A DNA stretch of 64,000 bases from Roseovarius arcticus (lineage in GTDB: Bacteria > Pseudomonadota > Alphaproteobacteria > Rhodobacterales > Rhodobacteraceae), in the NCBI RefSeq assembly GCF_006125015.1, contig NZ_SZZN01000001.1, positions 2,356,001 through 2,420,000 of the forward strand. The letters are read 5' to 3'. A program made the position numbers and the translations under genes. The notes under the pieces are model-generated. The model was given only the letters and a program-made list of their open reading frames with translations, had not been told where the DNA came from and made no database searches. Positions within the stretch are counted from its first letter, which is position 1. The number at the start of each line of letters is the position of its first letter. Below are positions 45,158 to 54,650 of the stretch, in pieces.

Positions 45158-46675
45158 ATGGCATCCACTAAGGCAAGACAGATCGTTTTCGCGGTTTCCA
45201 TGGCGCTGGCCGCGGGCGGCGCGGCGGCACAGGACGGCACCGTCCAGACCAAGCAATACGACGATGGCGGCGTTTACGAGGGCACGTTCAAGGACGGACT
45301 GCAGCATGGCACCGGCACCTACACCCTGCCCAATGGCTACGAATACTCCGGCGATTGGCAAGAGGGCGAAATCAAAGGCACTGGCACCGCCCGTTTTCCG
45401 AACGGATCTGTCTACGAGGGCGAATTCGCACTGGGCAAGCCCAACGGCGTGGGCAAGATCGTGTTCACCGACGGCGGCACGTTTGAGGGCGGCTGGGTCA
45501 ACGGCAAGATCACCGGGCGCGGCACGGCCGTCTATGCCAATGGCGTGCGTTACGAGGGCGAGTTTCTGAACGCCATGCACCACGGGCGCGGCGCAATGAC
45601 GTCGCCCAACGGCTATATCTATGACGGCGACTGGATTGAGGGCGTCAAAGATGGCAACGCGTCCATAACCTATCCCGATGGCGCGACCTATGAGGGCGAA
45701 GTCAGGCGCGGCGCGCGCGACGGCACCGGCACGCTGACGATGCCCGATGGCCTGATCTATGCGGGCCTGTGGAAGGACGGCCAGATCGACGGCAAAGGCA
45801 CGCTGACCCAACCGGGCGGCGACGTCTATGAGGGCGATTTGGTAGCTGGCCGCCGCGAAGGTCAGGGCCGCGTCGCATACTCGGGCGGCGACGTCTATGA
45901 GGGCTCGTTCGCGGGCGACAAGCGTGACGGCCAAGGCACGTTTACCGGAACGGACGGATATATCTACACCGGCTCTTGGGTGGCGGGCAAAATCTCGGGC
46001 ACCGGACGGGTGACCTATCCTGACGGATCAGTCTACGAGGGCGAATTCCGCGACGATCTGGCAAATGGCGAGGGCAAGATCACCTATCCCGACGGCGCCA
46101 CCTACGAGGGCGCGTGGCTGAACGGCGTGATCGAGGGGCGCGGGCGCGCCACCTATCCCAGTGGTCTGATCTATGAGGGCATGTTCCAAAACGCGCGCAA
46201 CCACGGCCAGGGTGTGATGACCTATGCCGACGGCTACCGCTATGAGGGCGACTGGATTGAGGGCGAGCGCGAGGGCAACGGCACCGCCACCTATCCCGAT
46301 GGCACAGTCTATACGGGCGGCTTCAAAGGCGGCCAACGCGACGGTATGGGCAAGATCGAGATGCAAGACGGTTTCGTCTACGAAGGCGAATGGAAAGACG
46401 GCGAGATTAACGGAGCCGGCATCGCGACCTACGCCAACGGCGACGTTTATGAAGGCCTGTTTCAGGACGGCAAGCGGCAGGGAGCTGGCACGATGCGTTA
46501 TGCCACCGGGCAGGAGGACAGCGGCGATTGGCGAAATGGCGCGCTGGCCACCGAAAATAGCGCCCCGCCTGTTGCCGATACCGCAGAGCCTGCGGCCAGC
46601 GATGCATCGCAGCCAGAGGCGGAAGGCGAGCCCGCCGCTGCCACCCCTGATGAGAGCGAACCCGCTGCCGAATAA
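45158..46675 (+). CDS. Exported MORN-repeat protein, about 19 repeats
   Basis: About 505 residues from ATG 45158 with GAGG upstream. A signal peptide (ARQIVFAVSMALAAGGAAAQ) is followed by an almost unbroken run of about 19 MORN repeats of 23 residues, each of the form YEGEFxxGxxxGxGxxxxPDG, from about residue 30 to 440. The tail is Ala/Glu/Pro-rich (NSAPPVADTAEPAASDAS, then EGEPAAATPDESEPAAE) and likely disordered. MORN repeats form an extended beta-sheet and often bind lipid or protein. In bacteria the role is mostly unknown. A single gene flanked by a divergent nadE. Confidence 0.9.
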   Translation: MASTKARQIVFAVSMALAAGGAAAQDGTVQTKQYDDGGVYEGTFKDGLQHGTGTYTLPNGYEYSGDWQEGEIKGTGTARFPNGSVYEGEFALGKPNGVGKIVFTDGGTFEGGWVNGKITGRGTAVYANGVRYEGEFLNAMHHGRGAMTSPNGYIYDGDWIEGVKDGNASITYPDGATYEGEVRRGARDGTGTLTMPDGLIYAGLWKDGQIDGKGTLTQPGGDVYEGDLVAGRREGQGRVAYSGGDVYEGSFAGDKRDGQGTFTGTDGYIYTGSWVAGKISGTGRVTYPDGSVYEGEFRDDLANGEGKITYPDGATYEGAWLNGVIEGRGRATYPSGLIYEGMFQNARNHGQGVMTYADGYRYEGDWIEGEREGNGTATYPDGTVYTGGFKGGQRDGMGKIEMQDGFVYEGEWKDGEINGAGIATYANGDVYEGLFQDGKRQGAGTMRYATGQEDSGDWRNGALATENSAPPVADTAEPAASDASQPEAEGEPAAATPDESEPAAE

Positions 46676-46677
46676 GC

Positions 46678-46707
46678 GCGGCGCGCCCGCGATTGCAAGC
46701 GCGCCGC
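46678..46707 (+). terminator. GC-rich hairpin after the MORN protein gene
   Basis: GCGGCGCGC (46678-46686) pairs with GCGCGCCGC (46699-46707). There is no T run, so termination efficiency is uncertain. Confidence 0.4.
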
Positions 46708-46778
46708 CAACCTGCCAGACTTGGGAATAGGATATCACTTGTGGGCGGCCGCGCCGCCCCCTGCCCAAGGAGTGACCA

Positions 46779-47210
46779 ATGCCCCATACCGGATCTTGCA
46801 TGTGCGGCGCTGCCAAGTTCAGCTTTGACGCGCCCGTGACCGAAGCTGCCGCGTGCCATTGTTCCACCTGCCGCAAGTGGTCGGGCGGTATTTTGATGGC
46901 TGTTGAGGTGCCAGCGGAGGACCTAAAAATCCAAGCAGGCGACACAGTCAAGGTCTATCCGTCCTCCGAATGGGGCGAGCGCTCCTTTTGCTCTGATTGC
47001 GGAAGTAGCCTGTGGTTTCGCCTCATAGCGCCAGGCCCGAAACATGGTACATATTATCTCAGCATGGGCACGCTGGACGACACCAGCGGCATTACCATGA
47101 CCCACGAGATATTCTCGGATCAACGGCCCGAGGGCTACGCGATGGCGGGCGATCACACCCGCATGACAAGCGACGAATTCTTCGCCATGATGCAAGAAGA
47201 AATGTCGTAG
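46779..47210 (+). CDS. GFA-family (glutathione-dependent formaldehyde-activating-like) protein
   Basis: 143 residues. The zinc-binding Cys pattern of the CENP-V/GFA family is clear: SCMCGAAKF, ACHCSTCRKWSGG and FCSDCGSSLWFR, followed by the GTLDDTSG strand. Most members are not formaldehyde-activating enzymes; the family label implies a zinc-containing beta fold with an unknown small-molecule role. Convergent with holA, five bases apart. Confidence 0.88.
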   Translation: MPHTGSCMCGAAKFSFDAPVTEAAACHCSTCRKWSGGILMAVEVPAEDLKIQAGDTVKVYPSSEWGERSFCSDCGSSLWFRLIAPGPKHGTYYLSMGTLDDTSGITMTHEIFSDQRPEGYAMAGDHTRMTSDEFFAMMQEEMS

Positions 47211-47215
47211 GATCG

Positions 47216-48241
47216 CTAACGCGCCGCCAGCATCGCCAGCCGGATTAACGCCCGCTCAACCAGTGCCATCTGCGGCGCGGTCTGGGCGGCCGATCGTAGC
47301 GCAAGATCCGTTTCGGTCAGCACGCCCAGCGCCACCTCCAGATTTGCCGCGCCCCATGCCTGCGCCTGGCGCTGCATTCTGTCGCGGCGCGGGCCAAAGA
47401 CGGGCGGTCGCATTCGCGAGATCCCTTGGCTGACGCCGCCGGGATCGGACGCCGCCGTATAAAGCGTGCGGAAATGTCGCGAGGCCGCGATCACAAGGCC
47501 CACAGGCTGCACCCCCTGCGCCCTCAGCCGCTTCATCATCGGGCCAATCTCGCCCGAGCGAGCCTCGGCCACGATGTGCAGGACGTCATCCAGATCCGCC
47601 TCGACTGACGCGGGCGCGCAGGCGGCGATATCATCGGGCGTGACGGGCGTGTCGTCGTTCAGCTTGTACAGTGACAGCTTGTCCATCGTCTGGCGAAAAT
47701 CGCCGGGGTCCAGCGCGCGGCCCAGATCATTGAGGTCGCGCATCGCCTCCGGTCCGATGTTTTTCAGCCCTGAGGACGCCAGCATCGCCTCAATCTCGGC
47801 CCGGCTGGGCGGGTCATCATATATGGCCACCGCATACGCATTCTTATGCGCCTCGAAGGCCTTACGCAGCTTTGACGTCGGCTTTAGCTGGCCTGCCGTC
47901 ACGATGATCTGCGCATCGTTCTCGCGCCAGTCAGCCAGAGCGGCGAGGATGGGCGCGGCGAGTGCCTCGGTCGCGTCCTCGACAAAGGCGACGCGCGGGC
48001 CGGGAAAAAAACTGGCGGCTTTGACTGCATCATTCAGGCGCGCGGGGTCCTTACGCAATTCGCCCGCAGGCATCCGGGTGATGCGCATCTCCTCCTCGCC
48101 GGTGGGGCCGGCGAGGGCCGCGATCACCTCGGCGCGGCGCAGCGCGATGCGCATCGCGTCGGCGCCATAGATCAGCAGTCCAGTGCGGGCCGCCTCAGGC
48201 CGCGCGAAATAGCCGGGCGCGTCGCGGGCCGGCAGCTTCAT
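47216..48241 (-). CDS. holA: DNA polymerase III subunit delta
   Basis: Clamp-loader subunit that opens the sliding clamp. 341 residues. The family pattern is present: LLIYGADAMRIALRRAEVIA at the N-terminus, FFPGPRVAFVEDATEALA, and the KLSLYKLNDDTPVTPDDIAA region and a C-terminal helical collar. It lies 24 bases after leuS; lptE, which I expect between them in related genomes, is absent. Confidence 0.9.
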   Translation of the reverse strand: MKLPARDAPGYFARPEAARTGLLIYGADAMRIALRRAEVIAALAGPTGEEEMRITRMPAGELRKDPARLNDAVKAASFFPGPRVAFVEDATEALAAPILAALADWRENDAQIIVTAGQLKPTSKLRKAFEAHKNAYAVAIYDDPPSRAEIEAMLASSGLKNIGPEAMRDLNDLGRALDPGDFRQTMDKLSLYKLNDDTPVTPDDIAACAPASVEADLDDVLHIVAEARSGEIGPMMKRLRAQGVQPVGLVIAASRHFRTLYTAASDPGGVSQGISRMRPPVFGPRRDRMQRQAQAWGAANLEVALGVLTETDLALRSAAQTAPQMALVERALIRLAMLAAR

Positions 48242-48265
48242 GGCGCTGGCGCCCTGTGGGTCGTA

Positions 48266-50812
48266 TCAAACCACGACATTGACGATGCGCCCCGGCACGA
48301 CGATGACCTTTTTCGGCTGCCCGCCATCCAGCGCTCGCTGGACGGCCTCGGTCGCCAGCGCAATCGCCTCAACCTCATCTTTGGGCATATCCTGCGGCAC
48401 CTGAATTTCGGTGCGCCGCTTGCCGTTGATCTGGACGGGCAGCGTGACGGTGTCGTCCTTCATCATCGAAGGGTCCGCCACAGGCCACGGCGCCGTGGCG
48501 ATCAGGCCCTCGCCGCCCAGCATCTGCCACAGCTCCTCTGCCAGATGGGGCGTCATGGGTGACATCAGCTGCGCCAGAGTGCGCGCCGCTTCGCGCTTGG
48601 CCTGCGTCCCTGCCTCACTTTTGGCCAGAACGCCGGTAAAGGCATAGAGCCTTGCAATAGCCGCGTTAAAGCCAAACGATTCGACCCCGGTGCTGACATC
48701 ATGGATCGCCTTATGCATCTCGCGCAAAAGGGCATCATCGGCATCCGGTGCTGCATCCACGGCGCCTTCCGCGATCTCAGATGCGATGCGCCAGACCCTT
48801 GCGAGGTGTTTATGCGCGGCTTCAGCACCTGCTGCGGTCCACTCCACATCCCGCTCGGGCGGGCTATCAGACAGGACAAACCAGCGCGCGGTATCTGCGC
48901 CGTAGGCGTCGATGATGCCGATGGGGTCGACCACGTTCTTCTTGGATTTCGACATCTTGGCCGAGGGGACGATTTCAACCTCCGTGCCGTCCGCCAGCCT
49001 GCCGTCTGTCACATCCTCGGGCAGGTGATAAACTGGCCGGCCCGCCGTGTCTTTGGTCTGGTAAATTTCGTGCGTGACCATCCCTTGGGTGAACAGCGCG
49101 TTGAACGGCTCCACCGCTGAGGCGGGCAGATGGCCCGTCAGCTTCATCGCGCGTGCGAAAAAGCGACTGTAGAGCAGATGCAAAATCGCGTGTTCGACGC
49201 CGCCGATATACTGGTCGACGTTCATCCAATAGTCCGCAGCCGCCAGATCGGTAGGCGTGTCCGCGCGCGGCGCGGTAAAGCGTACGTAATACCAGGAGCT
49301 ATCGACAAACGTGTCCATCGTGTCCGTCTCGCGCCGGGCATCGGCGCCGCAGGCGGGGCAGGACGTGTGCCGCCACGTCGGGTGGCGGTCCAGCGGGTTG
49401 CCGGGAATATCGAATGTCACGTCATCCGGCAGGCAGATAGGCAGGTTTTCCTTCTTTTCCGGCACCACACCGCAAGCGTCGCAATGCACAACCGGAATCG
49501 GGCAACCCCAATAGCGCTGGCGGCTTAGCCCCCAGTCGCGCAAGCGAAACTTGGTCACGCCTTGGCCTACGCCATTCGCCTCGCAAAAATCGATGGTCGC
49601 ATCAATGGCCTCTGCGCCTGTCTGCCATGTATCGCCGACAAAGCTGCTGACGTAATGCACCGGTTCGGTCTTGGGCGGGACGAAGGCCTCGGTCAGCGCT
49701 GGGTCCGCATCCTCGGCGGGCAAAAACGCCGGGATAATCGGCAGGCCGTATTTGGTGGCAAAGTCAAAGTCGCGCTGGTCATGCGCCGGGCAGCCAAAGA
49801 TCGCGCCGGTGCCGTATTCCATCAGTACGAAATTGGCGACATAGACCGGCAATTCCCACGAAGTGTCGAACGGGTGGCGCACGGTCAGCCCAGTGTCGTA
49901 GCCGCGTTTTTCGGCCTTCTCCATCGCCTCCTCGGTGGTGCCGCCCTTGCGGCATTCGGCCGAGAACGCAGCCAGATCTGCGTTATCTTTCTCTAGGTGT
50001 TTCGCCAGAGGGTGATCGGGCGAAACCGCGACAAAACTGGCGCCAAGCAGCGTATCAGGGCGGGTGGTGTACACCTCGATCCGGTCGAAATTCTCGGGGC
50101 CGTCATTCAGGCCAAACGCAAACTGAAGCCCGCGCGACTTGCCGATCCAGTTTTCCTGCATCAGGCGCACCTTGGCGGGCCAGTTGTCCAGCGTATCCAG
50201 CGCCTCTAGCAGCTCTTCGGCCATGTCCGAGATCGCAAAGAACCACTGCGTCAGTTCGCGCCGCTCGACCTCCGCGCCCGAGCGCCAGCCCTTACCATTT
50301 TCAACCTGCTCATTGGCGAGCACCGTCATGTCGACGGGGTCCCAGTTTACCACCGCGTTTTTGCGGTAGACCAACCCGGCCTCCAGCATATCGAGGAACA
50401 GCGCCTGCTGCTGGCCGTAATATTCTGGATCGCAGGTGGCGAACTCCCGGCTCCAGTCGATGCTCAGGCCCAGCGGCTTCATCTGGGCGCGCATGTCGGC
50501 GATGTTCTGGTACGTCCAATCCTTGGGGTGGCCGCCCGACGCCATTGCGGCATTCTCGGCGGGCATCCCGAACGCATCCCAGCCCATGGGATGCAGCACG
50601 TTGTGCCCTGTCGCCAGCTTGTGCCGCGCGATTACATCGCCCATCGTGTAGTTGCGCACATGGCCCATGTGGATGCGCCCCGACGGATAGGGGAACATCT
50701 CTAGCACGTAATATTTTGGCCGCGAGGGATCGGGTTCGGCGCGGAAGATTCCGGCCTCGTCCCAGGCCTTTTGCCAGTTGGCTTCAATCTCGGCGGCAGA
50801 ATAACGGGACAT
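48266..50812 (-). CDS. leuS: Leucyl-tRNA synthetase
   Basis: Class I synthetase of 848 residues from ATG 50812, the [17 protein letters not shown] start typical of the family; the frame extends upstream but is not conserved. The HIGH-type motif is [15 protein letters not shown], and KMSKS is present as [14 protein letters not shown]. The editing (CP1) domain has the threonine-rich [15 protein letters not shown] and the conserved Asp region [14 protein letters not shown]. Zinc-ribbon Cys are in HCDACGV and CPACGADA. Operon with holA. Confidence 0.96.
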   Translation of the reverse strand: MSRYSAAEIEANWQKAWDEAGIFRAEPDPSRPKYYVLEMFPYPSGRIHMGHVRNYTMGDVIARHKLATGHNVLHPMGWDAFGMPAENAAMASGGHPKDWTYQNIADMRAQMKPLGLSIDWSREFATCDPEYYGQQQALFLDMLEAGLVYRKNAVVNWDPVDMTVLANEQVENGKGWRSGAEVERRELTQWFFAISDMAEELLEALDTLDNWPAKVRLMQENWIGKSRGLQFAFGLNDGPENFDRIEVYTTRPDTLLGASFVAVSPDHPLAKHLEKDNADLAAFSAECRKGGTTEEAMEKAEKRGYDTGLTVRHPFDTSWELPVYVANFVLMEYGTGAIFGCPAHDQRDFDFATKYGLPIIPAFLPAEDADPALTEAFVPPKTEPVHYVSSFVGDTWQTGAEAIDATIDFCEANGVGQGVTKFRLRDWGLSRQRYWGCPIPVVHCDACGVVPEKKENLPICLPDDVTFDIPGNPLDRHPTWRHTSCPACGADARRETDTMDTFVDSSWYYVRFTAPRADTPTDLAAADYWMNVDQYIGGVEHAILHLLYSRFFARAMKLTGHLPASAVEPFNALFTQGMVTHEIYQTKDTAGRPVYHLPEDVTDGRLADGTEVEIVPSAKMSKSKKNVVDPIGIIDAYGADTARWFVLSDSPPERDVEWTAAGAEAAHKHLARVWRIASEIAEGAVDAAPDADDALLREMHKAIHDVSTGVESFGFNAAIARLYAFTGVLAKSEAGTQAKREAARTLAQLMSPMTPHLAEELWQMLGGEGLIATAPWPVADPSMMKDDTVTLPVQINGKRRTEIQVPQDMPKDEVEAIALATEAVQRALDGGQPKKVIVVPGRIVNVVV

Positions 50813-50964
50813 GTGCGGCATCTTTCCAGCGGGTGGCGTTGGGTGCCTGTGATAGGGCGCGCGGCGCGCATCGTCCAGTGGCGCAGAGCCAAAAATGCAA
50901 GGGTTTGCAGGCATGCAGGCGCTGCCTATAAGCGGTGACAGCAGGCGCAACGCAAGCAGGGCCC

Positions 50965-52215
50965 ATGAAAATCCTATTTATCCATCAGAATTTCCCCGGC
51001 CAGTACAAGCATCTGGCCCCGGCGCTGGCCGCGATGGGCCACGACTGCACTGCCCTGACGCTCAAGGTCGACGCGCCCACCACGTGGAAGGGCGTGCGCG
51101 TGCTGCCCTATACGCTGCCGAAACGCAGCGCGCAGGTGGTGCATCCTTGGCTGGTGGATCTGGACACGAAGGTCACGCGCGGCGAGGCGTGCTGGCGTGC
51201 GGCCAAGCAGATGGCCGATCAAGGCTATGCACCCGATCTGATCCTGGCCCATCCCGGATGGGGCGAATCGATGTTCCTGCGCGATTTATGGCCTAAGGCG
51301 CGCATGGCGATCTATTGCGAGCTTTATCACGAGGCGGGCTATCCGCACCTTAACTTTGACCCAGAATTCATGGCACGCGAGCCCGAGATTCAGCCGCTGC
51401 GCATCCGGATGAAGAACCTCAGCAACCATCTGCACTTCCCGCATGCAGAGGCCGGCATCAGCCCGACCGCATTTCAGGCCGATACCTTTCCGCCCGAGTT
51501 TCGGGATCGCATCACGGTGTGCCACGACGGAATAGATACCGCATGGTCCGTGCCTGACCCTGATGTCACGCTGCACCTAAAGGGGCATCCAAAATTCACC
51601 CGCGAGATGGAGATAATTACATTCATCAATCGCAATCTTGAGCCTTATCGCGGCTATCACGTATTCATGCGGGCGCTGCCCGATTTGCTACGCGCCCGTC
51701 CAAATGCGCGCGTGCTGATCATCGGCGGGGACGAGGTCAGCTATGGTGCCGCGCCGCCCAAGGGCCAAACGTGGAAACAGATATTCCGCGACGAGGTAGC
51801 GGACCAAATCACCCCCGAGGAGTGGCAGCGCGTGCATTTCATCGACCGCATTCCGCATGATCAGCTTACCCGCGTCCTGCAAATCAGCCGGGTGCATGTG
51901 TACCTGACCTACCCCTTCGTCCTTAGCTGGTCGCTGATGGAGGCGATGTCATGCGGCGCGGCCATCGTCGCCAGCGATACGGCCCCCGTTCGCGAAGTGA
52001 TCACGGATGGACAGACAGGGCGACTGATCGACTTTTTCGACCGCGACGCGCTGGTGCGCGAGGTGTCAGATTTGCTTGATGACGCGGATGCGCGCGCGCG
52101 TCTGGGTGCAGCGGCACGGCAGCTGATGATCGACAAGTATGATCTGCAGACGATCTGCCTGCCAAAGCAAATTGCGTGGGTGGAAGATGTGGCAAAGCTG
52201 CCGCTGGCCTTATGA
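50965..52215 (+). CDS. Glycosyltransferase family 4 protein
   Basis: 416 residues from ATG 50965. GT-B fold: the N-terminal [20 protein letters not shown] and the GT4 C-terminal motif region [23 protein letters not shown], then [20 protein letters not shown], in which the Glu of EAMxxG contacts the sugar donor. Substrate unknown; likely cell-surface polysaccharide. It lies between leuS and the DUF3576 gene on the opposite strand and interrupts a neighbourhood usually contiguous in relatives (from memory). Confidence 0.85.
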   Translation: MKILFIHQNFPGQYKHLAPALAAMGHDCTALTLKVDAPTTWKGVRVLPYTLPKRSAQVVHPWLVDLDTKVTRGEACWRAAKQMADQGYAPDLILAHPGWGESMFLRDLWPKARMAIYCELYHEAGYPHLNFDPEFMAREPEIQPLRIRMKNLSNHLHFPHAEAGISPTAFQADTFPPEFRDRITVCHDGIDTAWSVPDPDVTLHLKGHPKFTREMEIITFINRNLEPYRGYHVFMRALPDLLRARPNARVLIIGGDEVSYGAAPPKGQTWKQIFRDEVADQITPEEWQRVHFIDRIPHDQLTRVLQISRVHVYLTYPFVLSWSLMEAMSCGAAIVASDTAPVREVITDGQTGRLIDFFDRDALVREVSDLLDDADARARLGAAARQLMIDKYDLQTICLPKQIAWVEDVAKLPLAL

Positions 52216-52270
52216 CCGCTCGGACCACCTCAGCCGGGCGATGACGCCGCGCAAATCTAATCGCTTTGGC

Positions 52271-52756
52271 TTAGTATTTTCCGGCTTGAATCCGCAACTG
52301 CCGCGCACGCGACAGGATCGCATCCTCAACTGCGCGGCGTGTGCCTGCATCGACCGGGCCGCGCTGCGTGGACAGCGACACATTCAGCGAGCGAGCGTCA
52401 AGCGCCGGGTCGCTGATCAAGATCGTTGCGCGATACGCGCGCCCACCGCCCGGCGGTGTGCCGTAGCCGGTAGAAATCACGCCGGTAAAAGGGTCGGCCG
52501 ATTGGATGGGCAGAAAATCGAGCACCTGCAGCGAAGCGGTCCAAAGGAACCGGTTCACCTTGACGCCCGCATCCTTGCTCTTGAATATATCAAGAATGCT
52601 GGTGCCTGAAGTCACTCGCGCGGGGCCTTTAGCTTCCTTGCCGCCCTCAACCACGACCGCGTTGGGGTCGAATTTGGCAGGCTCGTCACCACAAGCCCCA
52701 AGAAACACCAGCGCCGCAAGGGCGCAGCCAGCGCGTTTTACCGAAAGAAGCATCAT
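52271..52756 (-). CDS. DUF3576 lipoprotein
   Basis: 161 residues from ATG 52756. A lipoprotein signal ends in the lipobox LGACGDE, so it is an outer- or inner-membrane lipoprotein. The rest matches the DUF3576 pattern (VNRFLWTASLQVLDFLPIQS, then DPFTGVISTGYGTPPGG and RDARSLNVSLST-like residues). It is found next to leuS in many alphaproteobacteria. Function unknown. Confidence 0.82.
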   Translation of the reverse strand: MMLLSVKRAGCALAALVFLGACGDEPAKFDPNAVVVEGGKEAKGPARVTSGTSILDIFKSKDAGVKVNRFLWTASLQVLDFLPIQSADPFTGVISTGYGTPPGGGRAYRATILISDPALDARSLNVSLSTQRGPVDAGTRRAVEDAILSRARQLRIQAGKY

Positions 52757-52924
52757 TTTACCGTCCGACGTTACCTGACCCTCTAGTAACCAACGTGCGC
52801 CGGCGGGGCAAGGTGTTTGCATAGCCACTAGCTGCGCCGCGTGAATGGCGGGCCGGATGGCGCTTGGCCTCACCTCGCGAGGGTGCTTAACTGCGCCGGA
52901 CCTATCCCAGCGCAAGAGCTAAAA

Positions 52925-53578
52925 ATGCCCCTGTCCGATATTATTGCCCGTATTGACGCCGCCACCTCTGCCGCCGGGCGCAGCCCAGGCAGTGTACAGC
53001 TGATCGCAGTGTCCAAGATGCAACCCAATGCGCGGGTGGACGCTGTCCTGCAAGAGGGTCACCGTGCCTTTGGCGAGAATCGCGTACAGGAGGCGGCAGG
53101 GAAATGGCCCGACTTTCGCAAGACGTTTGAGGGCATTGAGTTGCACCTGATCGGGCCGCTGCAATCGAATAAGGTGCGCCAGGCGTTTGAGCTGTTTCAG
53201 ACCATCCATTCGGTCGACAGGCCTAAGCTGGCAAAGGCAATCGCGCGTATCGCGGACGAGGTTGGGCACTGCCCGGATCTATTCCTACAGGTCAATACTG
53301 GCGAAGAGGATCAAAAGGCCGGCGTGGCCCCAAAGGAGGCGGATGCGTTTATCGCAGAGTGCCGCGCGCTGGAATTGCCGGTCCAAGGATTGATGTGCAT
53401 TCCCCCGGCAGATGAGGAGCCGAGTTTACACTTCGCCCTGCTTGCCAAAATTGCCAAGCGAAACGAATTGGGCGGATTATCAATGGGTATGAGCGGTGAT
53501 TTCGAAAGCGCAATTGCCCAAGGCGCTACGCACATCCGCGTCGGCAGCGCCATTTTTGGCGATCGCAATGACAGCTAG
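52925..53578 (+). CDS. yggS: YggS-family PLP-homeostasis protein
   Basis: 217 residues, a fold-III PLP-binding protein without catalysis, involved in vitamin B6 homeostasis. The PLP-binding Lys is in LIAVSKMQPNARV; family motifs FGENRVQEAAGKW, LIGPLQSNKVRQAF and GLSMGMSGDFESAIAQGATHIRVGSAIFG are all present. Divergent from the DUF3576 gene with a 168-base gap that holds no gene. Confidence 0.93.
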   Translation: MPLSDIIARIDAATSAAGRSPGSVQLIAVSKMQPNARVDAVLQEGHRAFGENRVQEAAGKWPDFRKTFEGIELHLIGPLQSNKVRQAFELFQTIHSVDRPKLAKAIARIADEVGHCPDLFLQVNTGEEDQKAGVAPKEADAFIAECRALELPVQGLMCIPPADEEPSLHFALLAKIAKRNELGGLSMGMSGDFESAIAQGATHIRVGSAIFGDRNDS

Positions 53579-53602
53579 ATTTTCAGCTAGAACCTGCTCG
53601 CC

Positions 53603-53638
53603 AAAAAGGCGCGTCATTTGCATGGCGCGCCCTTTTTC
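53603..53638 (+). terminator. Terminator between yggS and the H-NS gene
   Basis: AAAAAGGCGCG (53604-53614) pairs with CGCGCCCTTTTT (53626-53637) with one bulge, with TTTGCAT in the loop. A and T runs on both sides suit either convergent gene. Confidence 0.75.
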
Positions 53639-53672
53639 TTAATCACTTATCGGCACCTTGCCAAATATCAAT

Positions 53673-54047
53673 TCAATTCTTGATCCGCATCGTTTCAATG
53701 TCGACGCCGTTATTCTGAGCATCCTTGATCCAGCTTGGCGGGCGGCCTCGGCCACTCCACGTCTGCGATGGATCTTGGTTGTTGCGGTACTTAGGCGCTG
53801 CAGGTGCACGCGTTTTGGTCTTGGCCTTTGGCTTTGCCTTGGAGGTGGTGCTAGCCGATGTCGACGCACCTTTTTTTGTGCCGACCAGATCATCCAGCGA
53901 GTATCCCAGCTGTTTGGCCTTATCCTTCACCGCACTGAGAGCGTCCTTGCGCAGTCGCTTGTCACGCCCCGCCATTTCGCGCTCGACTTTATTCTGCAGG
54001 GATTTGAGTTCCTGCACACTAAGAGACTTCAGATCAAATTTTGCCAT
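53673..54047 (-). CDS. H-NS family nucleoid protein (HvrA-like)
   Basis: 124 residues. N-terminal coiled-coil oligomerisation region (FDLKSLSVQELKSLQNKVER), a Lys/Ala-rich linker (KAKPKAKTKTRAPAAPK), and the C-terminal DNA-binding domain with YRNNQDPSQTWSGRGRPPSW, in which the GRGRPP AT-hook-like loop inserts into the minor groove. HvrA regulates photosynthesis genes in Rhodobacter. Its upstream region (54048-54139) is AT-rich, suggesting autoregulation. Confidence 0.9.
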   Translation of the reverse strand: MAKFDLKSLSVQELKSLQNKVEREMAGRDKRLRKDALSAVKDKAKQLGYSLDDLVGTKKGASTSASTTSKAKPKAKTKTRAPAAPKYRNNQDPSQTWSGRGRPPSWIKDAQNNGVDIETMRIKN

Positions 54048-54139
54048 TTTTTTCCCATTGATGCTTTACGTCCGATATCCAGCATTTTAACTGTACGCAA
54101 AAAGAAATGTTACATATTTCGACTAAATCAATCGAAATT

Positions 54140-54640
54140 TTATGCCTTTCGCACAATTAGTCGCGTTTCCGGCATAATCTTGCCTGCTAAATGGTGCAAA
54201 TGATTTCGTTTCAAGGCCACGCAACCTTCGGTCGGGTAACCAGGTCGGCGCCATTGATGAATAAAGATACATGATCCGGCGCCCGGCGTCGCATCAAGCC
54301 AATTCCAATCCGTGACCAAAATTAGATCATAAAGTGGATCTGACCGGCGTAGCGCCTCGTGACTGGGCGCATAGGGCGCGCGTACCCATTGGTTATATTC
54401 CGGTGCGTTTGAGGCATCTGACCAAAGATCACCCGGAAGGATCGGCCGCGCCCACGGCGCGGGCGCAGCGATACGGTCAGGGCGATAGAGGGTCATGACG
54501 ACCCGGTGGCTGCCGGCGGGTGTGGCGCCATCGCCCTCACGCTTGGCCGCAGTAATGCCGCCGCGCCCGATGCTGCAAGGATAGAGGCGCCCGCCATAGC
54601 GCAGGCCGGTGGGGGTCAGGACCAGATCATGCACGCTCAT
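54140..54640 (-). CDS. L,D-transpeptidase (YkuD) family protein
   Basis: 166 residues from ATG 54640 with AAGGAG upstream. The YkuD catalytic motif is intact: IFIHQWRRPGYPTEGCVAL, with His and the nucleophilic Cys in the HxxxxxPTxGC form. No signal peptide is seen at the start, unusual for a peptidoglycan enzyme; the domain is of the short stand-alone type. It lies 10 bases downstream of the FAD oxidoreductase and is co-transcribed. Confidence 0.85.
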   Translation of the reverse strand: MSVHDLVLTPTGLRYGGRLYPCSIGRGGITAAKREGDGATPAGSHRVVMTLYRPDRIAAPAPWARPILPGDLWSDASNAPEYNQWVRAPYAPSHEALRRSDPLYDLILVTDWNWLDATPGAGSCIFIHQWRRPGYPTEGCVALKRNHLHHLAGKIMPETRLIVRKA

Positions 54641-54650
54641 TCGGGTCTCC

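Noticed and set aside
45006..45164. N-terminal extension of nadE overlapping the MORN gene
   Set aside because: ATG 45005 has AAAGGA in front and gives the normal NadE length; the extension overlaps the opposite-strand gene start.
50813..50950. N-terminal extension of leuS
   Set aside because: The family start [14 protein letters not shown] matches ATG 50812; the upstream residues do not resemble LeuS.
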